A program made the position numbers and the translations under genes. Below the pieces are notes generated by a model, which was given only the letters and a program-made list of their open reading frames with translations, was not told where the DNA came from and ran no database searches. DNA of 64,000 nucleotides from Bacteroidales bacterium (GTDB lineage Bacteria; Bacteroidota; Bacteroidia; Bacteroidales; Tenuifilaceae), in the NCBI GenBank assembly GCA_013141385.1, contig JABFRB010000002.1:248001-312000 (forward strand), given 5' to 3'. Below are positions 35,005 through 44,546 of the stretch, piece by piece. Position 1 is the first letter of the stretch. The number at the start of each line of letters is the position of its first letter.

Positions 35005-35718
35005 CTATCGGATTTGTTTTAAATACATCTGGATGGTATTCTCAAGACCAAAGTACAAAGAATCAGCGATTAGGGCATGTCCAATAGATACCTCAAGTAG
35101 ATTAGGTATGTTTTTAGCAAAGAAATTAAGATTTTCAAGATTTAAATCATGGCCTGCATTTAATCCTAAACCAACTTTTTTTGCTGCTTCGGCAGCAATG
35201 ATAAAAGGTTCAATGGCTAATTGCTGGTTAGTGTTAAATGAAGATGCATAGGGCTCAGTGTAGAGTTCAACTCGCTCGGTGCCAGTATCTGCAGCATGTT
35301 TTACCATCTCGGGATCAGGATCAACGAAAATAGAGGTACGAATGCCATTTTTCTTAAAAGTTGAAACAACTTGTTTTAGGTAATCCTTATTTTTGATAGT
35401 ATCCCAACCTGCACTGGAAGTCAGAGCATTGGGGGGGTCAGGAACAAGTGTTACCTGATGAGGATGTACGCTAAGTACAAGTTGGATGAATGAATCAGAA
35501 GGATAACCTTCTATGTTAAACTCAGTGGTTATTATGGGTTTAATATCATGAACATCCTGATAGCGAATATGACGTTCATCTGGACGGGGGTGAACAGTAA
35601 TGCCTTCAGCGCCATAACTCTGACAATCCACAGCGATTTTAAAAACATTTGGTATATTGCCACCACGAGCATTTCTTAAGGTTGCAATTTTGTTAATATT
35701 AACACTTAACCGGATCAT
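35005..35718 (-). CDS. pdxJ: pyridoxine 5'-phosphate synthase
   Basis: A 237-residue TIM-barrel enzyme that condenses 3-amino-2-oxopropyl phosphate with DXP to make PNP. Landmarks are RLSVNINKIATLRNARGG, ITVHPRPDERHI, VTLVPDPP and LNAGHDLNL, plus the final EVSIGHALIADSLY. Length matches the family. It starts at a palindromic divergent promoter shared with the CBS gene. A run of seven G (35431-35437, plus strand) lies opposite a Pro-rich part of the coding strand. Confidence 0.95.
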   Translation of the reverse strand: MIRLSVNINKIATLRNARGGNIPNVFKIAVDCQSYGAEGITVHPRPDERHIRYQDVHDIKPIITTEFNIEGYPSDSFIQLVLSVHPHQVTLVPDPPNALTSSAGWDTIKNKDYLKQVVSTFKKNGIRTSIFVDPDPEMVKHAADTGTERVELYTEPYASSFNTNQQLAIEPFIIAAEAAKKVGLGLNAGHDLNLENLNFFAKNIPNLLEVSIGHALIADSLYFGLENTIQMYLKQIR

Positions 35719-35736
35719 AATGCCAATTTTTCGAAT

Positions 35737-35754
35737 TACATTTGTACAAATGTA
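35737..35754. promoter_or_regulatory. palindromic pair of divergent -7 boxes (pdxJ / CBS gene)
   Basis: TACATTTGTACAAATGTA is a perfect 18-bp palindrome. Each strand reads TACATTTG, a match to the -7 consensus. The predicted starts are near 35751 (plus) and 35740 (minus), giving short leaders of about 30 and 22 nt. The two promoters would overlap, so they may exclude each other or share one regulator. Confidence 0.55.
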
Positions 35755-35780
35755 GTTGTTTTTCCAAACGCTTTGAAGCT

Positions 35781-36446
35781 ATGCTAGCAAAAGAAATGAT
35801 ATCAGAAATAATTCCAGCGCTAAAAACTTCGGATACAGGAATTACAGCCTTAAATTGGATGGATGTTTTCAAAGTTTCACACCTTCCAATTGTTAACGAC
35901 AAGGAGTTTTTGGGTCTTATTTCCGAAATTGATATCTTCGATATGAATATGCCTGAAGAATCACTTGGAAATCATCAACTTTCTCTCTTAAGGCCTTATG
36001 TGATTGAAAATCAGCATATATTTGAAGTCATGGAAGTTGCATCAAAGCTCAAACTTTCAATTATTCCTGTGCTTGATGTGCAAAAAAACTATTTGGGAGT
36101 TATTACTATCATGGAGTTGTTGCAACATTTCACTGAATTCTCGGCATTGAGAAGCCCGGGTGGAATTATCGTTATAGAACTTAATAGTAATGATTTCTCA
36201 ATGTCTCAAATTTCCCAAATTGTTGAGGGGAATGATGCAAAAATATTGAGTTCTTACATCTCTTCACATCCAGATTCAACCAAATTAGAGTTAACCCTCA
36301 AACTTAACGTAATTGATTTAACTTCAATAATTCAGACTTTTAATCGCTATAATTATACCATTCGAGGCTCATTTATGAAGTATGATGATGAGGAGGAACT
36401 TTTGGATGAACGGTATGATCTTTTGATGCGATTCCTTAATACATAG
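35781..36446 (+). CDS. CBS-domain protein with C-terminal ACT-like part
   Basis: A 221-residue cytoplasmic protein. Two CBS motifs lie at about residues 1-110 (HLPIVNDKEFLGLISEIDI and SIIPVLDVQKNYLGVITI). An ACT-like domain with the start GGIIVIELNSNDFSMSQI follows. CBS pairs bind adenine nucleotides, and the protein probably senses energy status or second messengers. The frame opens 13 codons earlier, but the ATG at 35781 is preferred. NAD kinase follows 11 nt downstream. Confidence 0.8.
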   Translation: MLAKEMISEIIPALKTSDTGITALNWMDVFKVSHLPIVNDKEFLGLISEIDIFDMNMPEESLGNHQLSLLRPYVIENQHIFEVMEVASKLKLSIIPVLDVQKNYLGVITIMELLQHFTEFSALRSPGGIIVIELNSNDFSMSQISQIVEGNDAKILSSYISSHPDSTKLELTLKLNVIDLTSIIQTFNRYNYTIRGSFMKYDDEEELLDERYDLLMRFLNT

Positions 36447-36457
36447 ATTAGTGAAAA

Positions 36458-37372
36458 ATGGAAAATGAAATCGAAATAAAAAAACTCAAAAAGGTTGTTA
36501 TTGCAATATATGGGAAATATTTAGAAATCTCTTTTAAGAAAGAACTAGAGTTGCTATTTGCGATTTTACAAAAGAATCAGGTTGAAGTTGTTATATATGC
36601 ACCATTTCACGAATACTTGATAAAAGAATTCAATTTGCAGATTTCTACCCGAGCATTATTTCGTACTTCGGGAGAAGTTAAACATCTTGCAGATTATATG
36701 CTTAGTTTAGGCGGGGATGGTACTTTTTTAGAATCTGTTGCATTTATCGAAGAGTCATGTATTCCAGTACTCGGAATTAACTTTGGGCGTTTGGGTTTCC
36801 TTGCTAACATTTCAACAGAAGATATTGGTAATGCAATTGATTTACTTCTTAGCAATAATTATAGTATCGAAAATCGCTCATTACTTCAAGTTTTTACTGA
36901 AAAAAATCCATTTAGCAACTTCCCATTTGGGTTAAACGATCTTACAATACAAAAAAAGGGTACATCAATGATTAACGTTAATGCATATATTGACGATGAT
37001 TTTCTATGTACGTACTGGGCTGATGGTTTGATAATTTCAACTCCAACAGGATCTACAGCATACTCATTAAGTGTTGGCGGGCCAATTGTAAGCCCATCAT
37101 TACCATCATTTCTGATTTCGCCAATTGCACCTCATCATTTGACGGTACGTCCATTTGTTATCCCCGATTCATGTACATTGAAATTAGAAGTTACTGGACG
37201 TTCAGGCGAAGTTGATATTTCACTTGACTCACATTCATATTCAATTGCTCTCCCATTAACACTTGAGGTAAAGAAAGCACCTTTTCATATTGGATTAGTT
37301 AATCTACAAGGTACAAATTTTTTTAAAACTTTACGTAATAAACTTCTATGGGGTGTAGATAAACGGAATTAA
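36458..37372 (+). CDS. nadK: NAD kinase
   Basis: A 304-residue enzyme making NADP from NAD. Landmarks are GGDGTFL (residues 85-91), GINFGRLGFL, the NE-like motif in FGLNDLTIQKK and the TPTGSTAYSLSVGGPI phosphate-binding loop. It is the first gene of the conserved block leading to uppS and bamA. Confidence 0.95.
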   Translation: MENEIEIKKLKKVVIAIYGKYLEISFKKELELLFAILQKNQVEVVIYAPFHEYLIKEFNLQISTRALFRTSGEVKHLADYMLSLGGDGTFLESVAFIEESCIPVLGINFGRLGFLANISTEDIGNAIDLLLSNNYSIENRSLLQVFTEKNPFSNFPFGLNDLTIQKKGTSMINVNAYIDDDFLCTYWADGLIISTPTGSTAYSLSVGGPIVSPSLPSFLISPIAPHHLTVRPFVIPDSCTLKLEVTGRSGEVDISLDSHSYSIALPLTLEVKKAPFHIGLVNLQGTNFFKTLRNKLLWGVDKRN

Positions 37373-37483
37373 CCTTTTTACCTAAGATGCTCTATTGATA
37401 GAATTATTCTTTGACTATGAATAATTAGTCAACAAGTTGACCGTTTGTTTTGTTAATGCCATAGATTAATTAACTGCATTTTA

Positions 37484-37491
37484 TATATTTG
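37484..37491 (+). promoter_or_regulatory. -7 box before the first DUF6089-type gene
   Basis: TATATTTG, with the expected start near 37498, 13 nt before the ATG. The -33 region is not convincing. Confidence 0.4.
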
Positions 37492-37510
37492 TAGAATAGT
37501 TTCAATAAAA

Positions 37511-38266
37511 ATGAAGCGATTTTTTCTTATAATTATACTATGTTTCGCAGTCATATCGGGATATTCACAAATGTGGAAATTCCGTAGGTATGAGGTTTGG
37601 AGTGCTTTTTCAGTCTATCAATATTATGGAGATATTGGTGCTCTTGCCGATAAACATAACCTAGGGGGGCTGACTCAAATAAGTTTTACTTCAAATCGCC
37701 CAGGAATTTCGTTCGGGGGTATTTTTAGATACGATGAGAGATTTTATATCCAAGCGAGCAATTCATTGGGTTTTTTTGCAAAAAGTGATAAAGATACTAA
37801 GAGGAATTATACTAGGGATTTCGCTTTTAGAACAATTACCGATGAGTTATCTATACAAGGGTACTACTTTTTTGTTAAGGAGAATGAGAAGAACTACTTT
37901 TACTCCCCCTTTAACTACGGAAGAGGTCGTGGGATAGAACGTTATATTAGGCCATTCAGTTTTTATGTATTTGCTGGAGTCGGTGGTATCTTTTATAAGG
38001 TAACACCTAAGGAAAGTTTAGCTAGCTCCCCTCGTTTTGTAGGTAATAAGCATATATCAGTTGCGTTCCCTATTGGTTTAGGTGCTAAATTTACTGTTAA
38101 TCCTGACTTTTCATTGGCCTTAGAGCTTGGTCGAAGATTCACCCTTACCGATTATCTTGATGGATTTACCTCCGTTTACTCTGAGCATAATGATGTTTAC
38201 TACATATTAAGTTTTAAGGCAATTTATCGTTTGAAAAAAGCCAAACAGATTCGTTACGTATTCTGA
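37511..38266 (+). CDS. DUF6089-type outer-membrane beta-barrel protein
   Basis: A 251-residue exported protein with a signal peptide ending GYSQ. A beta-barrel pattern of alternating aromatic strands follows, opening with WSAFSVYQYYGDIGALAD, and it has a C-terminal FKAIYRLKK. Relatives sit between nadK and uppS in many Bacteroidales and are predicted small outer-membrane barrels of unknown function. A paralogue follows 24 nt downstream. Confidence 0.8.
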   Translation: MKRFFLIIILCFAVISGYSQMWKFRRYEVWSAFSVYQYYGDIGALADKHNLGGLTQISFTSNRPGISFGGIFRYDERFYIQASNSLGFFAKSDKDTKRNYTRDFAFRTITDELSIQGYYFFVKENEKNYFYSPFNYGRGRGIERYIRPFSFYVFAGVGGIFYKVTPKESLASSPRFVGNKHISVAFPIGLGAKFTVNPDFSLALELGRRFTLTDYLDGFTSVYSEHNDVYYILSFKAIYRLKKAKQIRYVF

Positions 38267-38290
38267 TAAATAGCCGTGAATCAAACCTCT

Positions 38291-38938
38291 ATGACCAAAA
38301 AGATAATTATAGTTATTCTACTTTTCTTTTGCCTCAATAATTTTATTTATTCTCAGGAAAGAGGGGATTTAGGCATTCAGACTGGTGGTACATACTATAT
38401 GGGTGATTATAATCTTGAAACTCCGTTGTATCAACCGTCACTAGGGATCGGGGTAATCTATAGGTATAATCTGAGTAAGTATTATTCGCTTCGAATGTCA
38501 GCTTATTACGGCGGACTTAAGGGAAATTACTCAACAAAAGGTTTTTACCTACCAGGAATTACTGGATCATTTTCTAAAAAGATAATTGAAGCAAATGGTT
38601 TATGTGAAATTAATTTTATGTCTTTTAACACTAGGCACTTAAAAAAAGATAACTTTTCTCCTTATGTGGTATTAGGATTAGGGATTGCTTATATTGGAGG
38701 AGATATTATTCCAAATTTGCCCTTTGGTATTGGAGTCAAATACTGTCCTGTCTCAAGAATTACCATTGGATGTGAATGGAAATTAAGTAAAACTATTTTT
38801 GATGGAATAGATAACTACCAAAATGTTTATGATGGATCAAAAGCAACTTTACACAATAACGATTGGTTCTCTTTTATAGGAATATTTGTAACTTTCCGAC
38901 TTTATAATTATAACAACACCTGTCCTGTTTACCAGTAA
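38291..38938 (+). CDS. second DUF6089-type outer-membrane barrel protein
   Basis: A 215-residue protein with signal peptide (KIIIVILLFFCLNNFIYSQ) and a barrel-like body starting GDLGIQTGGTYYMGDYNLET. The frame opens with a GTG at 38276, but the ATG at 38291 leads straight into the signal peptide. It is probably a diverged duplicate of the upstream gene, and uppS follows 12 nt later. Confidence 0.78.
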   Translation: MTKKIIIVILLFFCLNNFIYSQERGDLGIQTGGTYYMGDYNLETPLYQPSLGIGVIYRYNLSKYYSLRMSAYYGGLKGNYSTKGFYLPGITGSFSKKIIEANGLCEINFMSFNTRHLKKDNFSPYVVLGLGIAYIGGDIIPNLPFGIGVKYCPVSRITIGCEWKLSKTIFDGIDNYQNVYDGSKATLHNNDWFSFIGIFVTFRLYNYNNTCPVYQ

Positions 38939-38950
38939 TGCTTATATGAT

Positions 38951-39688
38951 ATGTCAGTAGTTGATGAGATAAATAAAGATTTGCTTCCTAATCATATTGC
39001 TATTATAATGGATGGTAACGGAAGATGGGCAAAACAAAGGGGAACGCAGAGAATATTTGGCCATAGAAATGGTGTAAGTTCTGTTCGTGCCGCAATTGAA
39101 GCATCAGCAGAGTTAGGAGTGAAGTTTTTAACTCTTTATGCTTTCTCTACAGAGAATTGGAACAGGCCTAAAATTGAAATCGATGCTTTAATGGCTTTGC
39201 TAATAAATACTATTAATACCGAAACAGAAACATTAATCAAAAATAATATTTCTCTCAAAACAATTGGCGATAGCGATTCTCTCCCAAAAGCAGTTCAGAA
39301 AAAACTCAACGAGGTTATCCAAAAAACATCTAAATGTAATGGGTTAACGGTTGTCCTTGCACTGAGTTATAGTTCACGCTGGGAAATTACGAATGCAGTA
39401 AAATGTATTATGAGCGATTTTTCCAAAGGAAAAATAAAGCCTGAAAATATTGATGAAGATACTTTCTCAAAATATCTGAACACCTCTGGTATTCCCGATC
39501 CAGAGTTAATGATTAGAACAAGTGGGGAGTTCAGAATAAGCAATTTTTTAATGTGGCAGTTAGCTTATACCGAGTTATACTTCACCCCTGTGCTTTGGCC
39601 TGATTTTAATAAGGAGGAGTTGTATAAAGCCATTGTTGATTTCCAAAAACGAGAACGGCGATTTGGAAAAATAAGCGAACAGCTATAG
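38951..39688 (+). CDS. uppS: undecaprenyl diphosphate synthase
   Basis: A 245-residue cis-prenyltransferase. Landmarks are IIMDGNGRWAKQRG (catalytic Asp), GHRNG, YAFSTENWNRP and the C-terminal LMIRTSGEFRISNFLMWQ. It extends FPP to the C55 carrier lipid used for peptidoglycan and surface glycans, next to bamA in the envelope block. Confidence 0.96.
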   Translation: MSVVDEINKDLLPNHIAIIMDGNGRWAKQRGTQRIFGHRNGVSSVRAAIEASAELGVKFLTLYAFSTENWNRPKIEIDALMALLINTINTETETLIKNNISLKTIGDSDSLPKAVQKKLNEVIQKTSKCNGLTVVLALSYSSRWEITNAVKCIMSDFSKGKIKPENIDEDTFSKYLNTSGIPDPELMIRTSGEFRISNFLMWQLAYTELYFTPVLWPDFNKEELYKAIVDFQKRERRFGKISEQL

Positions 39689-39833
39689 CTTATTTTGCAA
39701 ACTTTAGCTTGCTTCATACAAGTCCCTTAGCTAAATTTGCTGCACTTTAAAAAAAAGTTCCCATCTTTAAGCCTTTTAAAAAACGATTAGGTAGTATACT
39801 AGAATACAAATGAATTTCGATAATTCCTTAATA

Positions 39834-42398
39834 ATGATGTTTAGAAAAACTCTATTTCTTATCGCCGCTACGTGCATGTTAACTGCATTATCGGCTCAAG
39901 ATTTCTCGACCAACTATAACGCTCCCAAAAAGTACTGTATAAAAGGGATTTCAGTGTCTGGAATTAAATTTCTTGATCCGTCAGTATTAATTTCTGTTAG
40001 TGGTCTTTCTGTGGGAGATACTGTTACAATTCCAGGCGATGATATAACAAAACCGATTAGAAAATTGTGGAATCAGGGATTGTTTTCGGATATTAAAATT
40101 TCTGCAACCAAGGTTGTAAATGATAGTATCTTCTTAGATATTAACTTACAAGAAAGATCTCGGATATCGGGGATTAGTTTCAATGGAGTAAGAAAAGGAG
40201 AATCTGATGATCTTAAGGAATTGCTTAAGCTAAGAGTTGGAGGACAGATTACAGAAAGTATATTAGAAAATTCTGAAAGGATAATTAAAAAACATTTTAG
40301 AGATAAAGGATTCCTAAATACTCAGGTAGATATAATTCAAAACAATGATACGGTGCTTGCTAATGGCGTTAAAGTTATTTTTGATATCAAAAAGAATGGT
40401 AAAGTTAAAATTAGCGATATAACCTTTGAAGGCAGTAAGGCTTTCAAGGCCAGCAGGTTAAGAAAAACAATGAAAAAAACACATAGAAGAGACTTTAACA
40501 TATTTAAAGCATCAAAGTTTTTAGAATCAGATTATGAAGAAGATAAAAGGAATCTGCTCGCATTTTATAATGAACATGGATACAGAGATGCCGAGATATT
40601 GAAGGATTCAGTATTTCCGGTTAATAATAAAAGAATTGGCATTAAAATTAAAGTATCAGAAGGTTCTCAGTATCATATTAGAAATATTTCTTGGATTGGA
40701 AATACAAAAATGCCAGCAGAAGCACTTGGCTTTATTCTTGGGATGAAAAAAGGAGATGTTTACGACAAATCGTTACTAGAGAAAAGACTCTTTACAGAAG
40801 ATAATTCAATAACCACATTATATATGGATGATGGTTATCTATTTTTTCAGCTCGATCCTGTTGAAAGCCATATTGAAAGAGATTCGGTTGATCTAGAAAT
40901 GAGAATTTCTGAAGGAGATCAAGCTACGATAAATCAGGTAACAATCGTTGGCAATACAAAAACCAACGAACATGTGGTTCGTCGTGAAATTTGGTCAAAA
41001 CCGGGTGATCTTTTTAGCAAGTCTGATATAACAAGATCAATTCGGCAGTTAGCACAGCTTGGGCATTTTGATCCCGAAAAATTAGATGTTAAACCTTTGC
41101 CAAATCCAGCTGGAGAAACTGTTGATTTAAGATATATACTTGAAGAAAAAGCCAACGATCAGTTTGAAATATCTGGGGGTTGGGGTGCAAATATGTTTGT
41201 TGGAACTGTGGGTATTCGTTTTTCTAATTTTTCAATTCGCAGAGTATTTGAGAAAGGTGCTTGGCGGCCTGTTCCTTCTGGCGATAGCCAATCATTATCA
41301 CTAAGAGCATCAACAAACGGAACATATTATAAGGCATTTAGTTTATCTTTTTCCGAACCTTGGTTGGGAGGGAAAAAACCTACTAACCTATCATTTTCTT
41401 TATTTCATACAATTCAAAATACACCAAGTTCTAGTTTGCTTAATGCGAGTAGTCAGTACTTTAAAGTTACTGGTGGTTCTGTTGGAATTGGAACACGATT
41501 AAAATGGCCTGATGACTACTTTACAATTTACAATGAGGTAACCCTTCAGAATTATCTTCTAAAAGATTGGACAGGTGGTTATTTTATTTTTTCTAATGGA
41601 AAGTCAAATAACTTTAGCTATAAAGTCACTTTAGGTAGAAATTCTACCGATCAGCAAATCTATCCTAGAACAGGCTCCAATTTTTCACTTTCCGTTCAAT
41701 TAACACCTCCATATTCTGCTTTTAAAGAGAAAAATTTTTGGAAGTATTCTGCATCTGCAAGAACGGCAGAATTTACAAGTTTAAAAGCATTGAATCCAAA
41801 TGTATCGGATAACCAAATTAATGCAATGATTTCTGAAAGGGAGTCCGCAAAACGTTATAAATGGATTGAGTATAATAAATGGACTGGTAGAGCCCAATGG
41901 TATATGTCTCTAGTACAAAATCTTGTGCTATATACAAATGCACAATTTGGAATGCTTAACTTCTATAGTAAGAATTTAGGCTTCTCACCTTTTGAAGGGT
42001 TCGATTTGGGTGGTGATGGAATGTCAGGTTATAATCTTTATGGTAGAGAAACAATTGGATTAAGGGGTTATGAAAATAGTTCTCTTACACCAATAGTTAA
42101 TGGCGCAAGAGAAGCAAATATCTATAATAAATATACAATGGAGTTGCGATACCCGCTATCATTAAAACCTCAGGCAGCCATTTATGTCTTAACATTCTTA
42201 GAAGCGGGTAATGCTTGGTCAAATTTTGATGATGTAAACCCTTTCAATGTTCATCGTTCAGCAGGAGTAGGAGCTAGGATGTTTTTGCCTATGCTGGGCA
42301 TGTTGGGTATTGACTGGGCATATGGCTTTGATGCTGTTCAGGGTTTACCAAGTGCTAATAAAGGTCAATTCCATTTTGTTATTGGAATGCCTTTTTAA
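39834..42398 (+). CDS. bamA: outer-membrane protein assembly factor BamA
   Basis: An 854-residue Omp85 protein with a signal peptide (about residues 1-22). Five POTRA domains (about 25-430) show repeated GxxF/Y...D patterns such as ITFEGSKAFKASRL and VTIVGNTKTNEHVVRREI. A C-terminal 16-strand barrel follows, with the GLRGYENSSL loop motif and a terminal aromatic residue (GMPF). It folds and inserts outer-membrane proteins. The frame opens at 39810, and the paired ATGs at 39834/39837 give the cleanest signal. Two ompH-like chaperone genes follow. Confidence 0.93.
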   Translation: MMFRKTLFLIAATCMLTALSAQDFSTNYNAPKKYCIKGISVSGIKFLDPSVLISVSGLSVGDTVTIPGDDITKPIRKLWNQGLFSDIKISATKVVNDSIFLDINLQERSRISGISFNGVRKGESDDLKELLKLRVGGQITESILENSERIIKKHFRDKGFLNTQVDIIQNNDTVLANGVKVIFDIKKNGKVKISDITFEGSKAFKASRLRKTMKKTHRRDFNIFKASKFLESDYEEDKRNLLAFYNEHGYRDAEILKDSVFPVNNKRIGIKIKVSEGSQYHIRNISWIGNTKMPAEALGFILGMKKGDVYDKSLLEKRLFTEDNSITTLYMDDGYLFFQLDPVESHIERDSVDLEMRISEGDQATINQVTIVGNTKTNEHVVRREIWSKPGDLFSKSDITRSIRQLAQLGHFDPEKLDVKPLPNPAGETVDLRYILEEKANDQFEISGGWGANMFVGTVGIRFSNFSIRRVFEKGAWRPVPSGDSQSLSLRASTNGTYYKAFSLSFSEPWLGGKKPTNLSFSLFHTIQNTPSSSLLNASSQYFKVTGGSVGIGTRLKWPDDYFTIYNEVTLQNYLLKDWTGGYFIFSNGKSNNFSYKVTLGRNSTDQQIYPRTGSNFSLSVQLTPPYSAFKEKNFWKYSASARTAEFTSLKALNPNVSDNQINAMISERESAKRYKWIEYNKWTGRAQWYMSLVQNLVLYTNAQFGMLNFYSKNLGFSPFEGFDLGGDGMSGYNLYGRETIGLRGYENSSLTPIVNGAREANIYNKYTMELRYPLSLKPQAAIYVLTFLEAGNAWSNFDDVNPFNVHRSAGVGARMFLPMLGMLGIDWAYGFDAVQGLPSANKGQFHFVIGMPF

Positions 42399-42482
42399 TT
42401 TTAGCTTTTTTTAAGACTTATGTTTTTATTAGTTCTGTTATTGGCAGAATAATTGTAATAACTTGCGTCTAAATTCTAACTT

Positions 42483-42995
42483 ATGAGAAAAATAGTTCTT
42501 TCAGCAGTATTGAGCCTCCTTGTTGGTACATTAATGGCTCAAAAATTTGCTTTTGTTGATAGCGATTATATTCTAAAAAAAATTCCCACCTATAAAGCGG
42601 CGCAGGAACAAATAGATAAGTTGTCTACTCAGTACCAAAAAGAAATTGAGGCAAAGTATGCCGAAGTGGATAAAATGTATCAGGATTACCAAGCAGAAAA
42701 AGTATTACTTACCGAGGAGATGAGAAAAAAGCGTGAGGATGATGTTATTGCAAAGGAACGACTAGTTAAGGAGTTACAAGTGAAATACTTTGGTAAAGAT
42801 GGTCTGCTATTTAAGAAACGCGAAGAGCTGATTAAACCTATTCAAGATCAGGTTTTTAATGCTATTAAAGAGCTAGCAAACGAGGGCGGCTATGCAGTTA
42901 TTTTCGATGCATCGGCCTCACCAAATATGCTTTACACAAACCCCAGGTATGATAAAAGTGAAGAAGTTTTACAAAAACTTGGATACAGCCAATAA
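42483..42995 (+). CDS. OmpH/Skp-family periplasmic chaperone
   Basis: A 170-residue exported protein: signal peptide ending TLMAQ, the strand KFAFVDSDYILKKIP, a long charged coiled coil (about residues 40-125) and a C-terminal AVIFDASASPNMLYT strand. Skp-like proteins hold unfolded outer-membrane proteins for BamA. The adjacent paralogue suggests a specialised pair. Confidence 0.9.
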   Translation: MRKIVLSAVLSLLVGTLMAQKFAFVDSDYILKKIPTYKAAQEQIDKLSTQYQKEIEAKYAEVDKMYQDYQAEKVLLTEEMRKKREDDVIAKERLVKELQVKYFGKDGLLFKKREELIKPIQDQVFNAIKELANEGGYAVIFDASASPNMLYTNPRYDKSEEVLQKLGYSQ

Positions 42996-43034
42996 ATATT
43001 TATTTTTGCCTAACAATTAATAACAATTATAATT

Positions 43035-43565
43035 ATGATTAGAATTACAAAAAGTATAATGATTGTAGCACTTTTTTTATGTGCTGCCAATGTAGGTGCT
43101 CAAAATCTGAAGTTTGGACATATCAATAGTCAAGAATTAATGATGGCTATGCCCGAGAGGGATAGCGCTGAGGTAAAACTGAAAAATTATGCCAAACAGC
43201 TTCAAGAGCAAATTGAAACACTACAAGTTGAATTTAATAAAAAGTATCAGGATTATATTCAGAAAAAAGCAACTTTCACTGATGCTATTCGCGAGATGAA
43301 AGAAAAAGAGCTTAACGATCTTGATCAAAGATCAAAGGAGTTTGAACAAACTGCACAACAGGATTATCAACGCCAACAGGGCGAGTTAATGAAGCCAATT
43401 GTTGAAAAGGCTAATGCAACAATCCAAAAGGTTGCTAAAGCAAACGGTTTTATATACGTTTTTGATATTAGTTCTGGTGCTGTTACCTATTTTTCAGATC
43501 AGAGTATCGATATACTACCTATGGTTAAAAAAGAACTTGGCCTTGGTGTCGTTGTTAAGAAATAA
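43035..43565 (+). CDS. second OmpH/Skp-family periplasmic chaperone
   Basis: A 176-residue paralogue of the preceding protein. Signal peptide ends NVGAQ, then LKFGHINSQELMMAMPE, a glutamine- and lysine-rich coiled coil (about residues 45-120) and IYVFDISSGAVTYFS. A terminator lies 20 nt beyond the stop, closing the bamA-ompH transcript. Confidence 0.9.
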   Translation: MIRITKSIMIVALFLCAANVGAQNLKFGHINSQELMMAMPERDSAEVKLKNYAKQLQEQIETLQVEFNKKYQDYIQKKATFTDAIREMKEKELNDLDQRSKEFEQTAQQDYQRQQGELMKPIVEKANATIQKVAKANGFIYVFDISSGAVTYFSDQSIDILPMVKKELGLGVVVKK

Positions 43566-43585
43566 GAAATATCTTTTCTATAGAG

Positions 43586-43618
43586 AACTCGGTCACATTA
43601 TGCGACCGAGTTTTATAT
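43586..43618 (+). terminator. rho-independent terminator after ompH
   Basis: AACTCGGTC pairs with GACCGAGTT (9-bp stem, 9-nt loop), followed by a T-rich run to 43621. Confidence 0.8.
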
Positions 43619-43650
43619 TTTTTATGCATTAATAATAATTAAAACTCTAT

Positions 43651-44472
43651 ATGACAGATATACGCCGCCCTATTGGAATATTCGATTCCGGCGCAGGTGG
43701 ATTGTCAGTGTTTAGTGAGTTGGTAAAGGAATTACCGCATGAATCGTTTATATATTTTGCTGATTCTGCAAACTGCCCGTATGGTTCAAAACCTCATGAT
43801 AAAATTATTGAGTTATCATCCAAGATAACCGAATTTTTAATTTCAAAGCAATGTAAAGCTATTGTTGTTGCTTGTAATACAGCAACAGCTGCCGCAATTG
43901 ATTTTTTAAGGGAGAATTATAGCATACCATTTATAGGTATGGAGCCTGCAGTAAAACCAGCGGCAATTAATACCAAAACAAAAAGCATTGGTGTTCTGGC
44001 AACAGCAGGAACTTTTAAAGGAAGACTATACATTGAAACTACTCAGAAATATGCTTCCGGTATAAATGTTTGCTATCAGGTTGGGGAGGGACTGGTTGAA
44101 CTTGTTGAACGGGGTGATTTTAGTTCTACTGAAGCAGAAACACTTCTTATGAAATACTTAAACCCAATGCTTGATTGTAATATAGATCAAATTGTATTAG
44201 GGTGTACCCATTACCCATTCTTTAAACCCTTATTGTCTAGGCTTCTACCTATTAATATTGATATAATCGATCCGGCACCTGCCGTAGCCAAGCAAACGTG
44301 TAAAGTACTAATAGAAAATAATTTAGTTGGAGATTTAAGAAACAATCATTCTTACAATACATTTTATTCAAGTGGTAGTTCCACTGTTTTAAAAAAGATA
44401 ATTGAAAATATAGAAAAAAGCATAGGGCATAAATTACAGAATGTATCGTTCTTCGATAATTTTATTTTATAA
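43651..44472 (+). CDS. murI: glutamate racemase
   Basis: A 273-residue enzyme supplying D-glutamate for peptidoglycan. Landmarks are IGIFDSGAGGLSV (Asp-Ser), FADSANCPYG, the catalytic Cys in VVACNTATAA, and the second Cys in VLGCTHYPFF. Its length fits the family. Confidence 0.95.
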   Translation: MTDIRRPIGIFDSGAGGLSVFSELVKELPHESFIYFADSANCPYGSKPHDKIIELSSKITEFLISKQCKAIVVACNTATAAAIDFLRENYSIPFIGMEPAVKPAAINTKTKSIGVLATAGTFKGRLYIETTQKYASGINVCYQVGEGLVELVERGDFSSTEAETLLMKYLNPMLDCNIDQIVLGCTHYPFFKPLLSRLLPINIDIIDPAPAVAKQTCKVLIENNLVGDLRNNHSYNTFYSSGSSTVLKKIIENIEKSIGHKLQNVSFFDNFIL

Positions 44473-44546
44473 TTTCAACATTTTATTTGGAACATACTTA
44501 GCATATCATTTTGTTATAGAAAATTGTTTTTAAAAATTCATAAATT

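Noticed and set aside
35431-35437. Seven-G tract in pdxJ as a phase-variation site
   Set aside because: Shorter than known slippage tracts and in an essential-type enzyme; kept only as a note in the gene entry.
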